Source of the DNA: Reticulitermes speratus | Lineage: Eukaryota > Arthropoda > Insecta > Blattodea > Rhinotermitidae | NCBI GenBank assembly: GCA_021186555.1 | Contig: JAJKFL010000014.1 | Span: 35,708,033 to 35,772,032, forward strand | Reading direction: 5' to 3' | Length of the DNA stretch: 64,000 nt | Shown: one piece after another, positions 1-11,800 of the stretch | Layout: the number at the start of each line of letters is the position of its first letter | How positions within the stretch are numbered: the first letter of the stretch is position 1 | The notes under the pieces: model-generated | What the model saw: only the letters and a program-made list of their open reading frames with translations | What the model was told of the DNA's origin: nothing | Databases searched by the model: none | Program-made: the position numbers and the translations under genes

Positions 1-432
1 GAAAAATAAACTCTGAAATACAGATTTTTAACACCTACAAAAAAAAATCTGGTCAGGAAGATATATCAATGCCTGATGAATATGCATTAAGGAATACCTT
101 CTGTAGCATAGTTTTGTGTGACATCTTCATTGTTTGAAATTGTCTGTTTGATTACACACACTGAAAGCTCTGATTTCATTAAATTTGTTACAGTCATGTA
201 GCAAGGGATGTTCACACAATGCTTATAGTCATACCTGATGAGATTGTTATGCTCATAGGTCAGATTGTGTTTGAATATCTAGTATGCAGACAAATATTTT
301 GGTTGCCAGCAAAGAGATGGATCAGCATTTACTGGCATGTTACTGTGGCTCTGGCCTTCGTCTAGGGCATAAGATTAATTTCTTCCTTCTGTACTCTTTG
401 TCATAAACAGATTCAGGCAAGGCATAAGACTT

Positions 433-455
433 GGGGGGGGGGGGGGGGGGGGGGG
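433..455. repeat. poly-G tract
   Basis: An uninterrupted run of about 23 G in otherwise AT-rich sequence. Similar shorter G runs occur near 19578 and 21906. Homopolymers like this are often mis-sized in assemblies, so the length is uncertain. The rest of 1-877 shows no exon I could identify. Confidence 0.8.
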
Positions 456-877
456 CAGAGAGAAGTCTGTTCAATGAAAAAGAGACATGAATTGTTACAG
501 TGTATGAGTTGTTAATATGAATGTTTTATTCTCAATTTTAAGTTTTAATATAGCTGTTTTTGTATGCTGTATTTGGTTGTACTGGTTGTTTTAAGACAGA
601 AAGTAGAGAAAAGATACATTCACATTAGTGTAGGAATACAACATGACATAAAAACATTTAATTAATGTATCAGTTATGTTGGTCTTAACTTATTTGGTTA
701 CAGTTCCCCATTTCCTATGTACTCCCAATTGACCAAGTGAGATTGCCAGAACTGAAAGGACGAACTCCCTCCTGAGAAGAGAGTTATGAGCAACAGGTTT
801 TCAGTTGCCTGCATTGACCAGGAAACTGCTGCTTTTTACTCCTGGTTATTCTTAATTTTCCCGTTTTATTGTTTCAG

Positions 878-975
878 GTATCAAGCTGGATGCACAGCCA
901 TTGACAATAGGAACAGCTGCCATTTTGTATCACAGGTTTTTCAAGGAAACAGACAACGCAGGTTATGACAATTAT
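878..975 (+). CDS. CycQ: CycQ exon (first in window)
   Basis: The acceptor is gtttcag and the donor is gtaagc. The exon enters after the first base of a glycine codon and encodes IKLDAQPLTIGTAAILYHRF and onward to GYDNY, the start of the first cyclin fold. It ends on a codon boundary. Confidence 0.92.
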
Positions 976-3900
976 GTAAGCTGCTGTGTTGTCAGTTACT
1001 TTCCTCATTTTGTAATGAAATGAAGGTTCATGCTAACCTGATGTCCATTTATAACTTTAATGTAAATCCTGAAACTTTTGTTAAGGTCTTCCGTACTGCA
1101 TTAGGACAGTAGTGTACTGGTGTCTTCTTTAACATGAAATGTTAGGCACAGAACGTTTATCTGCCTATTGGGTATATTAATTGTTTAGTGTGGCTGAAAA
1201 TTTTGCTGAGATTTAATATTAAATATAATGAATAACTGTATAGTCTGAACAACACTGTATGTGTGAATGAAAATGCTAGAGTTTTTTTTTTTTTTTTACA
1301 TTGCTTTAGTAGGAGGATGACACAGGTCTGGATATGTTTGTAGCTTATTGCTGCAACAACTCTCTACCTGGCGGGCAAAGTGAAGGATGACCCACTGAAA
1401 ATTCGAGATGTGATCAACGTCACCCACAACACTCTTCACAGAGGGTCGGCTCCTCTGGAACTTGGAGACGAGTACTGGAACATGAGAGATGCAATTGTGC
1501 AGGCAGAACTACTGATTATGAGAATGCTGAAGTTTGAAGTCACCACTGTGCATCCTCACAAGGTGTGTAACAAGGGGCAAAATGGTGACTTTATCTATTG
1601 AAGTTTACTAATGTTTTAGTTCTCAGGTTTTGGTTTCCTTTGTATACTCGAAACTTAGCAGGTTGTTATGAAATAACAAGGCAGAACATAAGCAAAAGTA
1701 TGGTGCAAGAAATTTGACAAGAACTGGAAAGTGTATACACTCACTTTTGTGAACATGTATCAGCTTTTGTTTTTGAAATTTTTTTGCTGAAAGACCATAT
1801 AAGGTAGGGCATTGCATGGGTTACCACTTCTTCATGTATGGGAGACACCTGGATTGAATTTCTGGCTTAGATCAGTCCATTCATTGCAGTTACACAAACC
1901 CATCACTGTGCACTTCCATACTTTGTTGTGCTTAGGTTGTTAGTACTGTATCTACCTAAACATGATGGATTCTCTTTTTCCTCCATGTACCTTCAAAAAC
2001 CAAATTATTTGTTTTATTCATACACATTTACTTCTGTTTGGTATTTTGCTAAAGCTGAGACAAAAAAAATAAAGGTGCAACATAATGCACAACCAATTTT
2101 TCAGGAGGTATTTTCAGGGTAAAAATGGTTCACACTGTATTTTAGCAAATACAGTAATAAAAGTGTCCACCGCCATGACCTACCACATTGGGAATAAGAT
2201 TAATTAGTTTGTAGGTTATTTAACATTGCTTTTTGAATTACTGGTGTTATCTAGTGTTTGATAGCATGGGAAGATTTGGACTGTGATTTTCTGTGTCATG
2301 AGACTATAACGAGGAAGCATAAAGATATTTGGCATTTCTGTTGGTTAGGCCGAGTTGTGTGATTGATGTGAAAGACTAAAACACAGTATGTGTCACCTGT
2401 ATCAACATTAAATAATCTGCATTTTGTTACACACAGTATTCACATGTTTCATGGTGTTGTTACTTTAAATAGCAATCATTTCCCTAAACAGGTTTTTAAT
2501 GGAGACATTGTTTTCTGTGACATGGGAACTGAATTTTTAAATACAGTGTATGTTTAGAACTTCTTGCTTTAGAGAATTAATCATAAATGCATTTCTTGTA
2601 TACTGTTACTCATATCTATTGGTATTTTAAATATCACTTCTGTTTCTAGCGTACGTTAATGACATTTGGAGGAACATTGACTCAACTATTAGACTTTTCG
2701 CAGACGACTGTGTAATATATAGGAAAATTGTAAATAAAAATGACATAAAAACGTTGCAGATAGATCTGGACAGACTGGGGGAGTGGGCGGTAGAAAATGA
2801 GATGAAAATAAATGCAGGTAAAAGTAAGGCAGAGAGCCCGGGCGAAGGATCCACTAAGTTACTCTTTACGGGACGAATTAATTCCAGAAGTGAGCAATTG
2901 TAAATACTTGGGAATAATCTTACGCAGTGATTTAAGCTGGGCTGACCAAGTAAATTACACGGTGAGAAAAGCTTGGAAGGCACTTCATTTCATAATGCGT
3001 ATTCTCAAAAAGGGAAATAGTAATACTAAAAGCTTAGCCTACACGTCACTAGTGCGTCCGATTCTTGAGTATGGGGCTGCGTGCTGGGATCCATACAGGG
3101 AGGGACAGATAAATGCGTTAGACCGGGTACAACAGAAAGCGGCTAAATTTGCAAATTATACGACTGATTTGAACTGGGAAACTTTGGCGCAGCGCAGAAA
3201 GACAGCACGCTTATGTGCTCTCTTCAAAGCATACACTGGCGAACGGGCTTGGAAGGCTATAGGTGACAGACTACAAAGGCCACACTATCTGAGCAGGGTT
3301 GATCATAATCGGAAAATTAGGAACAGGAAGCAAAGGACGGATATCGGAAAATTCTCCTTTGTAAATAGGACCATCCAACTCTGGAACAAGCTACCTGCAG
3401 ATGCTTTAGGGACTTTCCCTTGTAAGCCGAGTATTTTTAGGAAGAGGGTTAGGAAAGTGATAAGTGAAGTGAAGTGAAGTGAAGGGTATAGAGGGTGGGG
3501 AAAAATATCTATTAATACAGTGAAGTGAAGTGAAGGGTATAGAGGGTGGGGAAAAATATCTAATAATACAGTGAAGTGAAGTGAAGTGAAGTAAAGGGAG
3601 GCAAAACGGGGAATGCCGTGATGTGTATATAAGCGTAGTGAAGTGATGGTGCAGTTGAAATGTGTGTGTATCATTTTTTGAAAACATGGAATTTTATTTT
3701 TGTATAGTGTTTGACTCATTGCTTGGTATACGAAATTACTTTTAACTCTGATTCATTTACGTTAGGTTTTAGGTTAGGCTTAACAACTCTTTCTTTTTGC
3801 AGTATGTGTGTTTTGATGTTTTTGTATTATTTAATTTGTGGGGTTGTTTTTTGTAATGTGCGCATGTTTTGTTTGTATTGTATGTGGGTGTTTTTGTAAG

Positions 3901-6900
3901 GTGTGGATGTTTTTGTTAAGGAGTGGATGTTTTTGTTAAGGTGTGGATGTTTTTGTAATGTGTGAATGGTGTTCTAATGTGTGTACTTGTATTTACTGTA
4001 TGTATTGTTTTGTAATTGTGTATAGTTTGTATTGTATTGTTACTTTTATGTATATTTATATGTCCATTTGTATTGTGTACTAGTGTAAGGACTACTGCCA
4101 CCGGGTGAAAACCCAATTGCAGTAAGTAATAATAATAATAATAAAAAGCAAGCTTGAAATTAGTGGAATTGGATGGTGATGGTCCAATAAAAATCTTATT
4201 GAATGGTTAGCAGTGCTGTCTCTACTTTTCTTAATTAACAGAGAATGCAGTTGAGGTCTCTCTTCTGGGATGTGGTGCCACACAACTGGGTAATTGGTGC
4301 CCAGTGTTCTCAGATAATGTCGTAGTCTCAAATGGTATGCTCCCATTACCCAGTAATGTTATGCCAGATCCCAGAAGAGTGGAGACCTAAATTACATGAC
4401 TGTGAACGCCTAAAATCTCACAGAGAACTCAAGAGAACACAGAGTAACTCAAAACTGAAAATTTTCCAGTTTAGAAAGAAGTATGACACTGTAAAAGAAT
4501 TCTGTTTGAAGGATTAAAGGAGCTGAGGCTTGGTAGTTCCTTGGTCATGATCTGATCACACTTACATCATCTCTTACTCTTTTGTTCCAGTACCTGCTGC
4601 ACTACCTGAAGTCACTGGAAGGTTGGTTTCCAAAGAACGAGTGGGAAAAAGTCCCCATGGTAAAAGCATCATTTGCTTTTCTACAGGTAAACAATTCCAG
4701 AATCTAATTCTTATTATAGACATTCAGTGTCACTAACAAGAAGGCTGATCACTTGAAGCTGTCTTGAGCCAGATACTTACATTAACAGAACCACTTGATC
4801 CTATTTGTATTATTTCCTATTTCATCCTAGAAATCATTACAGAATGATATTGGACACGTCCAGAGAGTAGTTACAGTAAAAAGTATAATAATTACAGTAA
4901 AAGCAAACAAACACATAAATCTGATATAGTTACATACATGTACAGGGCCACACAAGATACTGATTAACATAGTACACAGAAGAAAGCACAGACAATTGCA
5001 ATACGGAGATACATCTTTAACCCAGTTCCTACAAATTAGTAGTCAACTGTCATAAATTCTTCCACCGAATAAAAACTCTTTTCAAGTGGACTTAACACTT
5101 TTAATTTTCCTAGGTAGTTTGTTATAAACCAGCACACCGCTGTAAGCAATACTCTGAATAGTTTGGTGTTGTGGCTTGTAATGAATAAATCTGACTTAGT
5201 CCTTGTATCATGTAAATGAAACATAGGATTAGTTTTGAATTTACTTAAGGGCATTTTAATGTATAGAAGAATTTCATAAATATATATATAAGGCAGTGTC
5301 ATAATCTTTAATATTTTGAAATATGGTTTGCAACTTGTGGTGTTTGAAATATTAGCTATTAATCTTATTGCCCTTTTTTGTAGTTTAAAAACTTTCGTAA
5401 GATTTCTAACATCTCCCCGAATAAAATACCGTATTTCAAAGATGAATGCACGTATGCAAAATACATGGTTTTAACAATATTTTTGTTTACAAATGACTTG
5501 ATTGTTTTTATTGCAAAACAAAGTTTACTTACTAATTTTTCCACGTGAAAGTCCCAATTTAGATTATGGTCTAGTCAGACTCCCAAAAATTTTTTTTGGA
5601 TACGTAAGTAATTTGTCTATATCTTTATTTATAATCAATTTATTATTGTCAAACCAACTATCTAAGCTAGATGCTAATATTAGCACCACTGTCTGAGCCT
5701 GCCATGAGCCACATGCATGTTGTACACAGCCATTTGATACCGTCTTGAAAAAGATGCTCATTTGTCATGTCTCTTTGATCCTGTCCTGAGCCAGATACTT
5801 TTATTAACACAATCAGTTAAGTATCTTAAGCACAATACTTGTTTTTCCCTTATGGGCCCCTTTTGAGTTATCAGAGTGTTTTGTTGTACCAGTTCACATT
5901 ATTTTACAATATTTAATTTGGTTTCCTTATGCTGCTGCTATCTAGTGGCTGTTCTTTGTGTAAAATTAATTTGGACCAGACTGTTGAAATTCACAAAAGT
6001 AATTTGGACTGCCAGTGGTTAATGTAACCATCTGATTCTGTCTTGAGCCAGATGCTTATATTAACACAACCATTTGATCCTATCTCAAGTCAGATGCTTA
6101 TATTAATACTGCCACTTGATCCTGTCTTGAGCCTGATGCTTGTGTTAATATAACCATTTGATCCTGTCTTGAGCCAGATGCTAGTATTAACACAACCATT
6201 TGATCCTGTCTTGAGCCAGATGCTAGTATTAACACAACCATTTGATCCTGTCTCAAGCTGCATGCTTACATGAATACAGCCACTTGATAGTGTCATGAGC
6301 CAGGTGCTTATATTAGTACAACCATTTTATCCTGTCTTGAGTCAGATGCTTGTATTAATATGGCAGTTTAATCCTGTCTCAAGTCAGATGCTTATATTAA
6401 TACAACCACTTGATCCTGTCTTGAGCCTGATGCTTATTTTAGTATAACCATTTGATCTTGAGCCAGATGCTTGTATTAACACAACTATTTGATCCTGTCA
6501 AAAGTCAGATGCTAATATTAATACATCCACTTGATTCTGCCTTGAGCTAGATGCTTATCATGAATCTGAGGTAAACATAAGTAAGTCATTGTTGATCCAT
6601 TTAAATTTAAGAAATCACACTGAGACAGCAATGCTATCTATCAACATTCTACAGTTGGGGGATTGTTAAACCGTGCTTGTATGGGTGAATTCAAGAACTT
6701 TGACACAGTTGGTAACACTGTCCACTTTCTCAGGAACACAAATAGGGCGTAAAACAAGGGCTACCTGTGTAGTGCTATAAACACAGTGAGATCTTAATCC
6801 ATCAGGTAACACAAAATGTAAATATAAATAATGTTTGGTATAATAATTTTAATTCCTCTACATGTTCTTAGTAAGTTATAAACCAGAAGATGGCCAATAC

Positions 6901-9834
6901 TGAGATCGAAAACATGTTGTCCGAAACTGTAGTACATACAGAACTAAAGTTGTTTAATGGCCAGAAGAAATCTTGTTTCTGTAGAATGTAGTATGAGATA
7001 TCATACTCCAAAACTACTGTTCCGTACTGAATTCTGCACACCAGTTCATTTCCTCACTTTCAATCTAAAAGGCACTGAAATTCTTATTGATTGCAGTCGA
7101 CCACAGACTGCACCGTTGCGGTCTACAATAAAATGTATAAACTGCAAACTGCTTGATTTCAACAGATGTGGCTGTAAGGTGTCAAGTTTCCCCATATCCC
7201 CTCCCATTTGCCAGGGGGTGGTGCATATATATTAACACTACCATTTGATCTGTCTTGAGCCAGGTGATATTTAACACAACCATTTAATCTTGTCATGGGC
7301 CAAGTGCTTATGTAACAAAACCATTTGATTCTCTCTCAAGTCAGATGCTTGTATAACACAACCATCTGATCCTGTCTTGAGCCAACTCTTTATATCAAAG
7401 GTAAAGCAATCCCATTACAGGTCCCAGGAGGTTGAGGCTCCCAGATTTTTAGACAATTGGCACATGAAGGTGGTAAGGTTGTCAGCCCTACGCACCGGCC
7501 GCCTTTACCCCCCAGGAAAGATTCCTTGTACTCATTTCTGTTAGAGGCTCAGTCGACCCCAGGGCCATAGTGCGACCAAAACGATTATGTCAATGAAAAA
7601 TTCCAGTGACACCATCGGGAATCGAACCCGCAACGTTCCGATTTGTAGCGCAGTGCCTCAACCAACTGCTCCACCGTGACCCCAAGATTACAAATGAGTG
7701 GAGCTAAACTTTCACTTCCCCGTATGTCTCCATATCGTGTACAGATAAAATTCAACTTTGCTTTATTATTTTCAGGAAGTAACTGTGCGACCGCGTGCCC
7801 CACTCTTTATATTAGCACAACTATTTAATCCTGTCTTGCTTGAATCAGATACTTATTTAACAGGACCCCCTTACATCCAGTTTAATATTGTCATTCTGCT
7901 TCTGGCAAGGATTATCAAGCCAGCACTCACCAAGACGTACCCCTACCAGAATTCTGTACACATTTTTGTTGCATTTGAAATACGCATTGTTTAATCCTTA
8001 CTTTATATACTTTCATTCCTTTTCGTCTAGCTTCATTTCTGTTTCATATTGGTCAGTCAACAAAGAGTCGCTGGTCTGTTCTACTGAGTGTCCCAGAAGT
8101 AACTGAACTATACAGTTTTCTCGTCTTGAATATTTCCACTCGTACATAACCAGATACTTTTCTAAGAAATTTGTTTTTGTATGCTTACTGCTATTTTGTA
8201 CATTTTAGTGATGTTGTGTTTTTTTAATAGGATTTCCATTTTGATGTAGCAATACTTGACTACAGTCCCCAGCATGTAGCAGTAGCATGTATCAATTTGG
8301 CTCTTCAGTGTTATGGTGTGCAGGTTCCTTATACAGATGAAGGAGAAGGAGGTGTGGCCTGGTATTCTGTAAGTATCATGTAGGGTCCATTTAACCCTTT
8401 GTCATTCTTTTAACATTTAAACTCACTGCTACCATGCATAAATTGATTTGCATGAAGGTTAAAGAAAATTTACTGTGGTGTGTAGAAGTAAGCTTCTGCC
8501 ATCGTTTGTTTCTAAATGCAAAGAGATATCAAATAATGTAAAGAGCAAAGACATAAAACTCAGCATGTGGTCGTAATGTGCAGGTAAATTTATAAGTTGG
8601 TGGTAGAAGGATTTTGACAGTGAATCTGTGCAGGAAATTTGCAGTGACATTAGTTGTCTGCCAGAGGACAAGAAACGGTTAAGACTTGAATTCTTTAAAT
8701 TTTTGTGTGGGGGCATTTGTTTCTGTATGACTGTAACATTAAAGAGAGTGACTATGCCCTGGGTCTGTTTTTGGCAGGGCCACAAATTTTTCTGTTTGTC
8801 AGTACATCCAGACTGGCACTAGAACCCACCCAAACTCATATGTGGTTGGTGCAGTGGGTCCTTTCTTCTGAAGTAAAGTGGCTCCAACATGAAGCTGACC
8901 ACCCACCTCAATCTAGTGTGAAGGTTAAGCATATGTGAAACTTGCTTCCATTTCACTGGTGATGAAGGGCTGAAGATTGTCTAAACAGTTTTTTAACATT
9001 GCTGCTCTTATTTAAAAATTCAGTGAGACATGGTATTTTCCACATTTATCAAATTTTGACTTTCTGAGGGATTGGGAAGGCATACAGGAAGTCTGAAACT
9101 TAAGTCCTGTGCCTTAGGCCAGGCTTAATATTCATACATTTTGATAGTAAATGTGGTGGGAATAGAGAAGTGTGTCTATGTTGATTTTGTCTTAGACTGT
9201 TATAGTATTTCATACTTTACATGATCTTTTGTGGAAATGAAGCAGAGTGTGTACCAAAATGATGGTCATTTTTTGAGATGTGTGACATACTGGTTCATGA
9301 TTCTGTGAAAGTGTGTGACAGTGCATGGTTTGTTTCACAATGGACAGTGTCCAGTAGAATATTCATATAATATTGTTAGTATTAATTTTAGTTTTCTGTA
9401 ATGAGGTCACAGAAAGAAGTGGGAATGATATGCTTGCAGCTTCCCACTGTACCTACTGCTCTGTTCCCCTCCACCCTCAATCCCTTATCAACCAGCCCAG
9501 AGGGATTGTTGCTAGTGAAGTCTACCACATGGTTATTACTATTGCCATTCATTTGAAGAGAATGGCTAGACGGGTGGAGGACTGTATGGGGAAATACACT
9601 GGAGTGGGTAGCATAACAGCTAGAGAGAAATGTGTACAGAATTAATCCATGGTACTTCTTTCTGTAGCCTCAGAGTAGAGTATTGATTTCAGGCATCAGT
9701 ACATATCTAGGGCCTTGCTACACATTCAAATATCTCTCACCTAGGTTTTTGTGGAAGATTTGCAGAAAGATAAACTGTGGGAGATAATGGAGAAGATCAT
9801 GGAAGTGTATGAGAAGGAGCCAGATGCAAAGTAA
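878..9834 (+). CDS. CycQ: Cyclin Q (FAM58A-like), 5 exons, N-terminus missing
   Basis: Cyclin Q is the activating partner of CDK10; in the family it forms a nuclear kinase complex. Joining 878-975, 1344-1562, 4591-4686, 8231-8368 and 9745-9834 gives one open frame of about 213 residues. It runs in order through a helix containing IGTAAILYHRFF, then YLAGKV, KIRDVINVTHN, LELGDEYWNMRDAIVQAELL, HPHKYLLHYLKSLE, a region containing HVAVACINLALQCYGV, and an acidic/lysine-rich end. These segments follow vertebrate FAM58A in order and spacing across both cyclin folds. All introns are GT-AG with compatible phase. The first exon in view begins in the middle of a glycine codon, so roughly 30-40 N-terminal residues are encoded earlier. 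Introns are filled with LINE, SINE and minisatellite material. A poly(A) signal lies 49 bp after the stop. Confidence 0.93.
1344..1562 (+). CDS. CycQ: CycQ exon, cyclin core
   Basis: Acceptor tttgtag, donor gtgtgt; exactly 73 codons in phase 0. It carries the LAGKV segment of the cyclin box, then the conserved DVINVTHN, the WNMRDAIVQAE helix, and ends at HPHK. Confidence 0.93.
2648..4143 (+). mobile_element. 5'-truncated LINE (CR1/Jockey-like) with 3' UTR
   Basis: The translation begins at YVNDIWRNI, then the catalytic LFADDCVIY motif of a reverse transcriptase. A short deletion near 2826 shifts the frame, and an open frame (2812-3477) follows with NCKYLGIIL, SLVRPILEYGAACWDPY, DRVQQKAAKF and FVNRTIQLWNKLPADAL, the C-terminal region typical of CR1/Jockey-type elements. 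The stop at 3475-3477 is followed by a repetitive 3' UTR. The element ends in an (AAT)n tail at about 4124-4143, which marks the true 3' end. It sits in CycQ intron 2 in the sense orientation. Confidence 0.85.
3463..3975 (+). repeat. Tandem repeats in LINE 3' UTR
   Basis: Right at the LINE stop codon lies a (GTGAA)n run. A roughly 60-bp unit (GTGAA run, 'gggtatagagggtgggg', 'aaaaatatct') then occurs twice between 3481 and 3575, followed by another GTGAA run. From about 3895 a unit of about 20 bp with core 'gtggatgtttttgt' repeats four times. Confidence 0.75.
4250..4392. repeat. Imperfect inverted repeat
   Basis: The segment 4253-4300 (gaggtctctcttctgggat, then ccacacaactgggtaa) is matched in inverted orientation by 4338-4392 (cattacccagtaatgtta, then atcccagaagagtggagacc). 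The intervening loop is about 40 bp. A related 'ctctgggatgtgacaccatg' occurs at about 36313, so this is a dispersed foldback-type repeat of unknown family. Confidence 0.55.
4591..4686 (+). CDS. CycQ: CycQ exon
   Basis: Acceptor ttgttccag, donor gtaaac; 32 codons in phase 0, encoding YLLHYLKSLEGWFPKNEWEK and onward to AFLQ. It is too short to stand out as an ORF and was found by homology and splice phase. Confidence 0.9.
4805..5690 (-). mobile_element. 5'-truncated LINE, ORF2 C-terminus
   Basis: Read on the minus strand, the segment encodes the C-terminal part of a LINE ORF2, broken by stops. It includes FKLQKRAIRLIANISNTTSC (about 5395-5340), then KILKIMTLPYIYIYEILLYI, and ends with SFYSVEEFMTVDY and a stop near 5036. 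The layout matches the better-kept element at 43083-44110. It splits the dispersed 42-bp repeat, so it arrived after that array formed. Confidence 0.72.
6025..6560. repeat. 42-bp minisatellite, main block
   Basis: About 12 imperfect copies of a 42-bp unit whose best form is 'aaccatttgatcctgtcttg' + 'agccagatgctagtattaacac'. Two neighbouring copies (6151-6234) are nearly identical. Because 42 is a multiple of three, the minus strand stays open for 68 codons (6090-6296) with a repeating 14-residue pattern (TGSNGCVNTSIWLK). There is no start context or homology, so I do not treat it as a gene. Outlying copies lie at about 4741-4805, 5695-5830, 7232-7395 and 7802-7860. The segment 6560-7230 between blocks shows nothing I recognise. 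Confidence 0.85.
7396..7801 (-). mobile_element. tRNA-derived SINE, family 1
   Basis: On the minus strand the element starts with a tRNA-like head: an A-box-like 'tggagcagttggttgaggc' and a B-box 'gttgcgggttcgattcc'. A conserved body follows (ctatggccctgggg; ggaatctttcctggggg; ggctgacaacctt), then a short tail ending in 'ctttacctttg'. It is flanked by an 11-bp target-site duplication, actctttatat (7385-7395 and 7802-7812), and is inserted inside a 42-bp minisatellite unit. Related copies lie at 13415-13714 and 57793-58069. Confidence 0.85.
8231..8368 (+). CDS. CycQ: CycQ exon
   Basis: Acceptor tttttaatag, donor gtaagt; 46 codons in phase 0. It encodes DFHFDVAILDYSPQHVAVAC, then INLALQCYGVQVPY, the second cyclin fold, ending in AWYS. 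Confidence 0.9.
9745..9834 (+). CDS. CycQ: CycQ terminal exon
   Basis: Acceptor ctcacctag. It encodes VFVEDLQKDKLWEIMEKIME and ends at a TAA (9832-9834). The pattern resembles the family's conserved C-terminal 'W..F..D' helix. Confidence 0.88.
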   Translation, partial: VFVEDLQKDKLWEIMEKIMEVYEKEPDAK

Positions 9835-9882
9835 CTGTGTTCTGTCAGAAACATGACTGTACTGAAACAAAAGCCACTTGTA

Positions 9883-9888
9883 AATAAA
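9883..9888 (+). other. CycQ: CycQ poly(A) signal AATAAA
   Basis: A canonical AATAAA lies 49 bp after the CycQ stop codon, implying a very short 3' UTR. Confidence 0.7.
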
Positions 9889-10954
9889 GCCATCTTCAGT
9901 ACTGCATTACTTGTATAGAGTTTCATTCCTGCTGTTTGTTGAAGACCAAGATAGGTACTACCTTCCAACTGTTCTCATTTCTATTGAATTGTCACTTCAT
10001 ATCCTGTCCCTTTTTTTGTAAATTTTATGTAGCGACAGTGCTTTAATTTGTTTAAGTCACTGCTTGATGGATTGACTCAAGAAGCATGTGGCCAAGCTAG
10101 TGTTGTAGTCATATAGCCAACAATGCTGTCAACCTCTAACCCTGCAGTAGTATAGTAAATGATGATCCTTGGTTCAAGCCTTGACATTGCCAATGGTATT
10201 TCATCCATATTACAAACTGGTCCTCAATTAGCACCATGGAGGAGATGGGCTAGCCTTATTCAGCTCCTAATAGGTCTACAACTTAGGTAATTTTCTGTCT
10301 ATGAATTGTCTCAACTGGATCCTGAGCTAAACATGTATCTTTTATGGTTCAATGTAATAAACATTCATTAAATGTTGTATTCTTAATCTTCTTGTCTGTT
10401 GAAACTGGCAGTGGTAGGGGAGAGAATTAAATATTGAGGACTTCAGTGGTTTGTGTTTTGCCTGTTTTGTTAAGATTCATCAAGTGAGGTGCATGCACAA
10501 GCATTGGTCGTAGACAAGGCAGGAGTCGGCAAAACTTGGCCCATAGGCCTGATTTTCAACCTGGCTGGCAGTAGTGTGTTAATATCACATCAGTTTTATT
10601 CAAACTGTATGTCTTATTTTTAAACTGAGATTATAAATACTGTATAATTTAATTGGCTATAAGGTTAAAATAATGTTAAGGGAGGGAAAGCTATTCTGTC
10701 TTGTGAGATTTTAGTTTCTCAGTGGTGGTTACTATGAAGATAGTTGTCTTCTGCAGTTGATGCTATGCAGTCTGGTCCACTGGGTGAGGGAGGCAGTATA
10801 TTCTTCTAAAATGCTGATTCTTGTATACATGACTACACAGCATTACATCCCTCGAGAAGGTCCAACAAGACCAGGAGGATCAAAGTTGAATGGGATGCTG
10901 ATGTTAATTAATGGGTGAAAACATAAATACCACAAAGGAAAGCACATAAGTTTT

Positions 10955-11058
10955 GTAACTGATTATCATTCACCAACAAATGCACAAAGATAATTGTGCA
11001 TTTGTTGGTGAATGATAATCAGTTATATAACGATGCACGGTGAATACAACGTGAAATT
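10955..11058. mobile_element. Small hairpin insertion with 12-bp direct repeats
   Basis: A perfect 31-bp inverted repeat (10956-10986 and 10995-11025) with an 8-nt loop, followed by about 33 bp of other sequence. The whole is flanked by an exact 12-bp direct repeat, cacataagtttt, at 10943-10954 and 11059-11070. The arm contains 'ccaacaaatgcaca', which also occurs at 18597 next to a hammerhead-like relic. Confidence 0.65.
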
Positions 11059-11154
11059 CACATAAGTTTTATTAGTTTGCAAGTATGTTGGTATGCATGT
11101 AAATGCTGAGACAACTAACAATATGTTAATGTATTTTCAACAGAATGTAGGGCA

Positions 11155-11800
11155 AAAGTCACAACACAGAGATAGCTAATAAATCCTTTGACTATGTGGC
11201 AAAGCTGGAATATTTGGGAATAACAAACCTAAATTGCCTGCACAAAGAAAGTAAGAGCAGATTACATTTGAGGACTACTTCATACCATTTCCTTCCAAAT
11301 CTTCTGTCTTTCCATTTGCCATTTAAAAACATAAAGATAAAAATATACAAAATTGTAATTTTGCCTGTTGTTTTATATGCATGTGAAACTTGATGTCACA
11401 TGAAGGGAAGAACATTGACTGGAGGTGTTTCAAGAATAGGGTGCAAAGATATTTGGACTTAAGAGGGAGGAAGTACCTGGAGGGTGGAAAAATTGAATGA
11501 GGAGATTTATGATTTGTATTCCTTGTCAAATATTATTCGAAGGATCAAATGAAGGAGGATGAGACAGGAAGGGTATGTGGCATGCAGGGGTGAAAAGATA
11601 AATGCACAAAGTTTTGGTGGGATAAACCTGAAGGAATGAGAATAGTTGGGCAAGATCTAAGTGTGGAAGAAAGCTTAATATTGAACGGAATCTTAAAGGG
11701 ATGGGATGGCATGGACGGGATCCATCTGGCCCAAAAGAAGGACTTAGTGCGGGCTCTTGTGAATATGTAATGTACCTCTGGTTCCACAAAATGTGGAGAA
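11155..11800 (+). mobile_element. LINE ORF2 C-terminal relic
   Basis: A decayed reading of the C-terminal domain common in insect endonuclease-reverse transcriptases: KLEYLGITNLNCLHKESKSR, then NIKIKIYKIVILPVVLYACE, followed after stops by the region corresponding to 'LYSSPNIVR' and 'MDWIHLAQ...RALVN' (about 11518-11765). The same family's 3' part recurs at 21715-22255 and 52080-52580. It lies between CycQ and Pka-R2. Confidence 0.7.

Noticed and set aside
433-455. G-quadruplex regulatory element
   Set aside because: A homopolymer G run of uncertain length; similar runs occur in repeats here, and nothing links it to a promoter.
2812-3477. Host gene encoded by the 221-codon plus-strand ORF
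   Set aside because: It continues a reverse transcriptase reading after a small deletion and is followed by a LINE 3' UTR and (AAT)n tail.
6090-6296. Repetitive 68-codon protein on the minus strand
   Set aside because: It is the 42-bp minisatellite read in a frame that stays open because the unit is a multiple of three; no homology or start context.
6025-6560. CRISPR-like array of regularly spaced repeats
   Set aside because: The copies are head-to-tail 42-bp units with no unique spacers, in an animal intron.
7396-7801. Functional tRNA genes at the SINE heads (also 13.7, 38.4, 38.9, 49.0 and 57.8 kb)
   Set aside because: A- and B-box-like sequences are present but no cloverleaf closes, and each is followed by a SINE body and tail.
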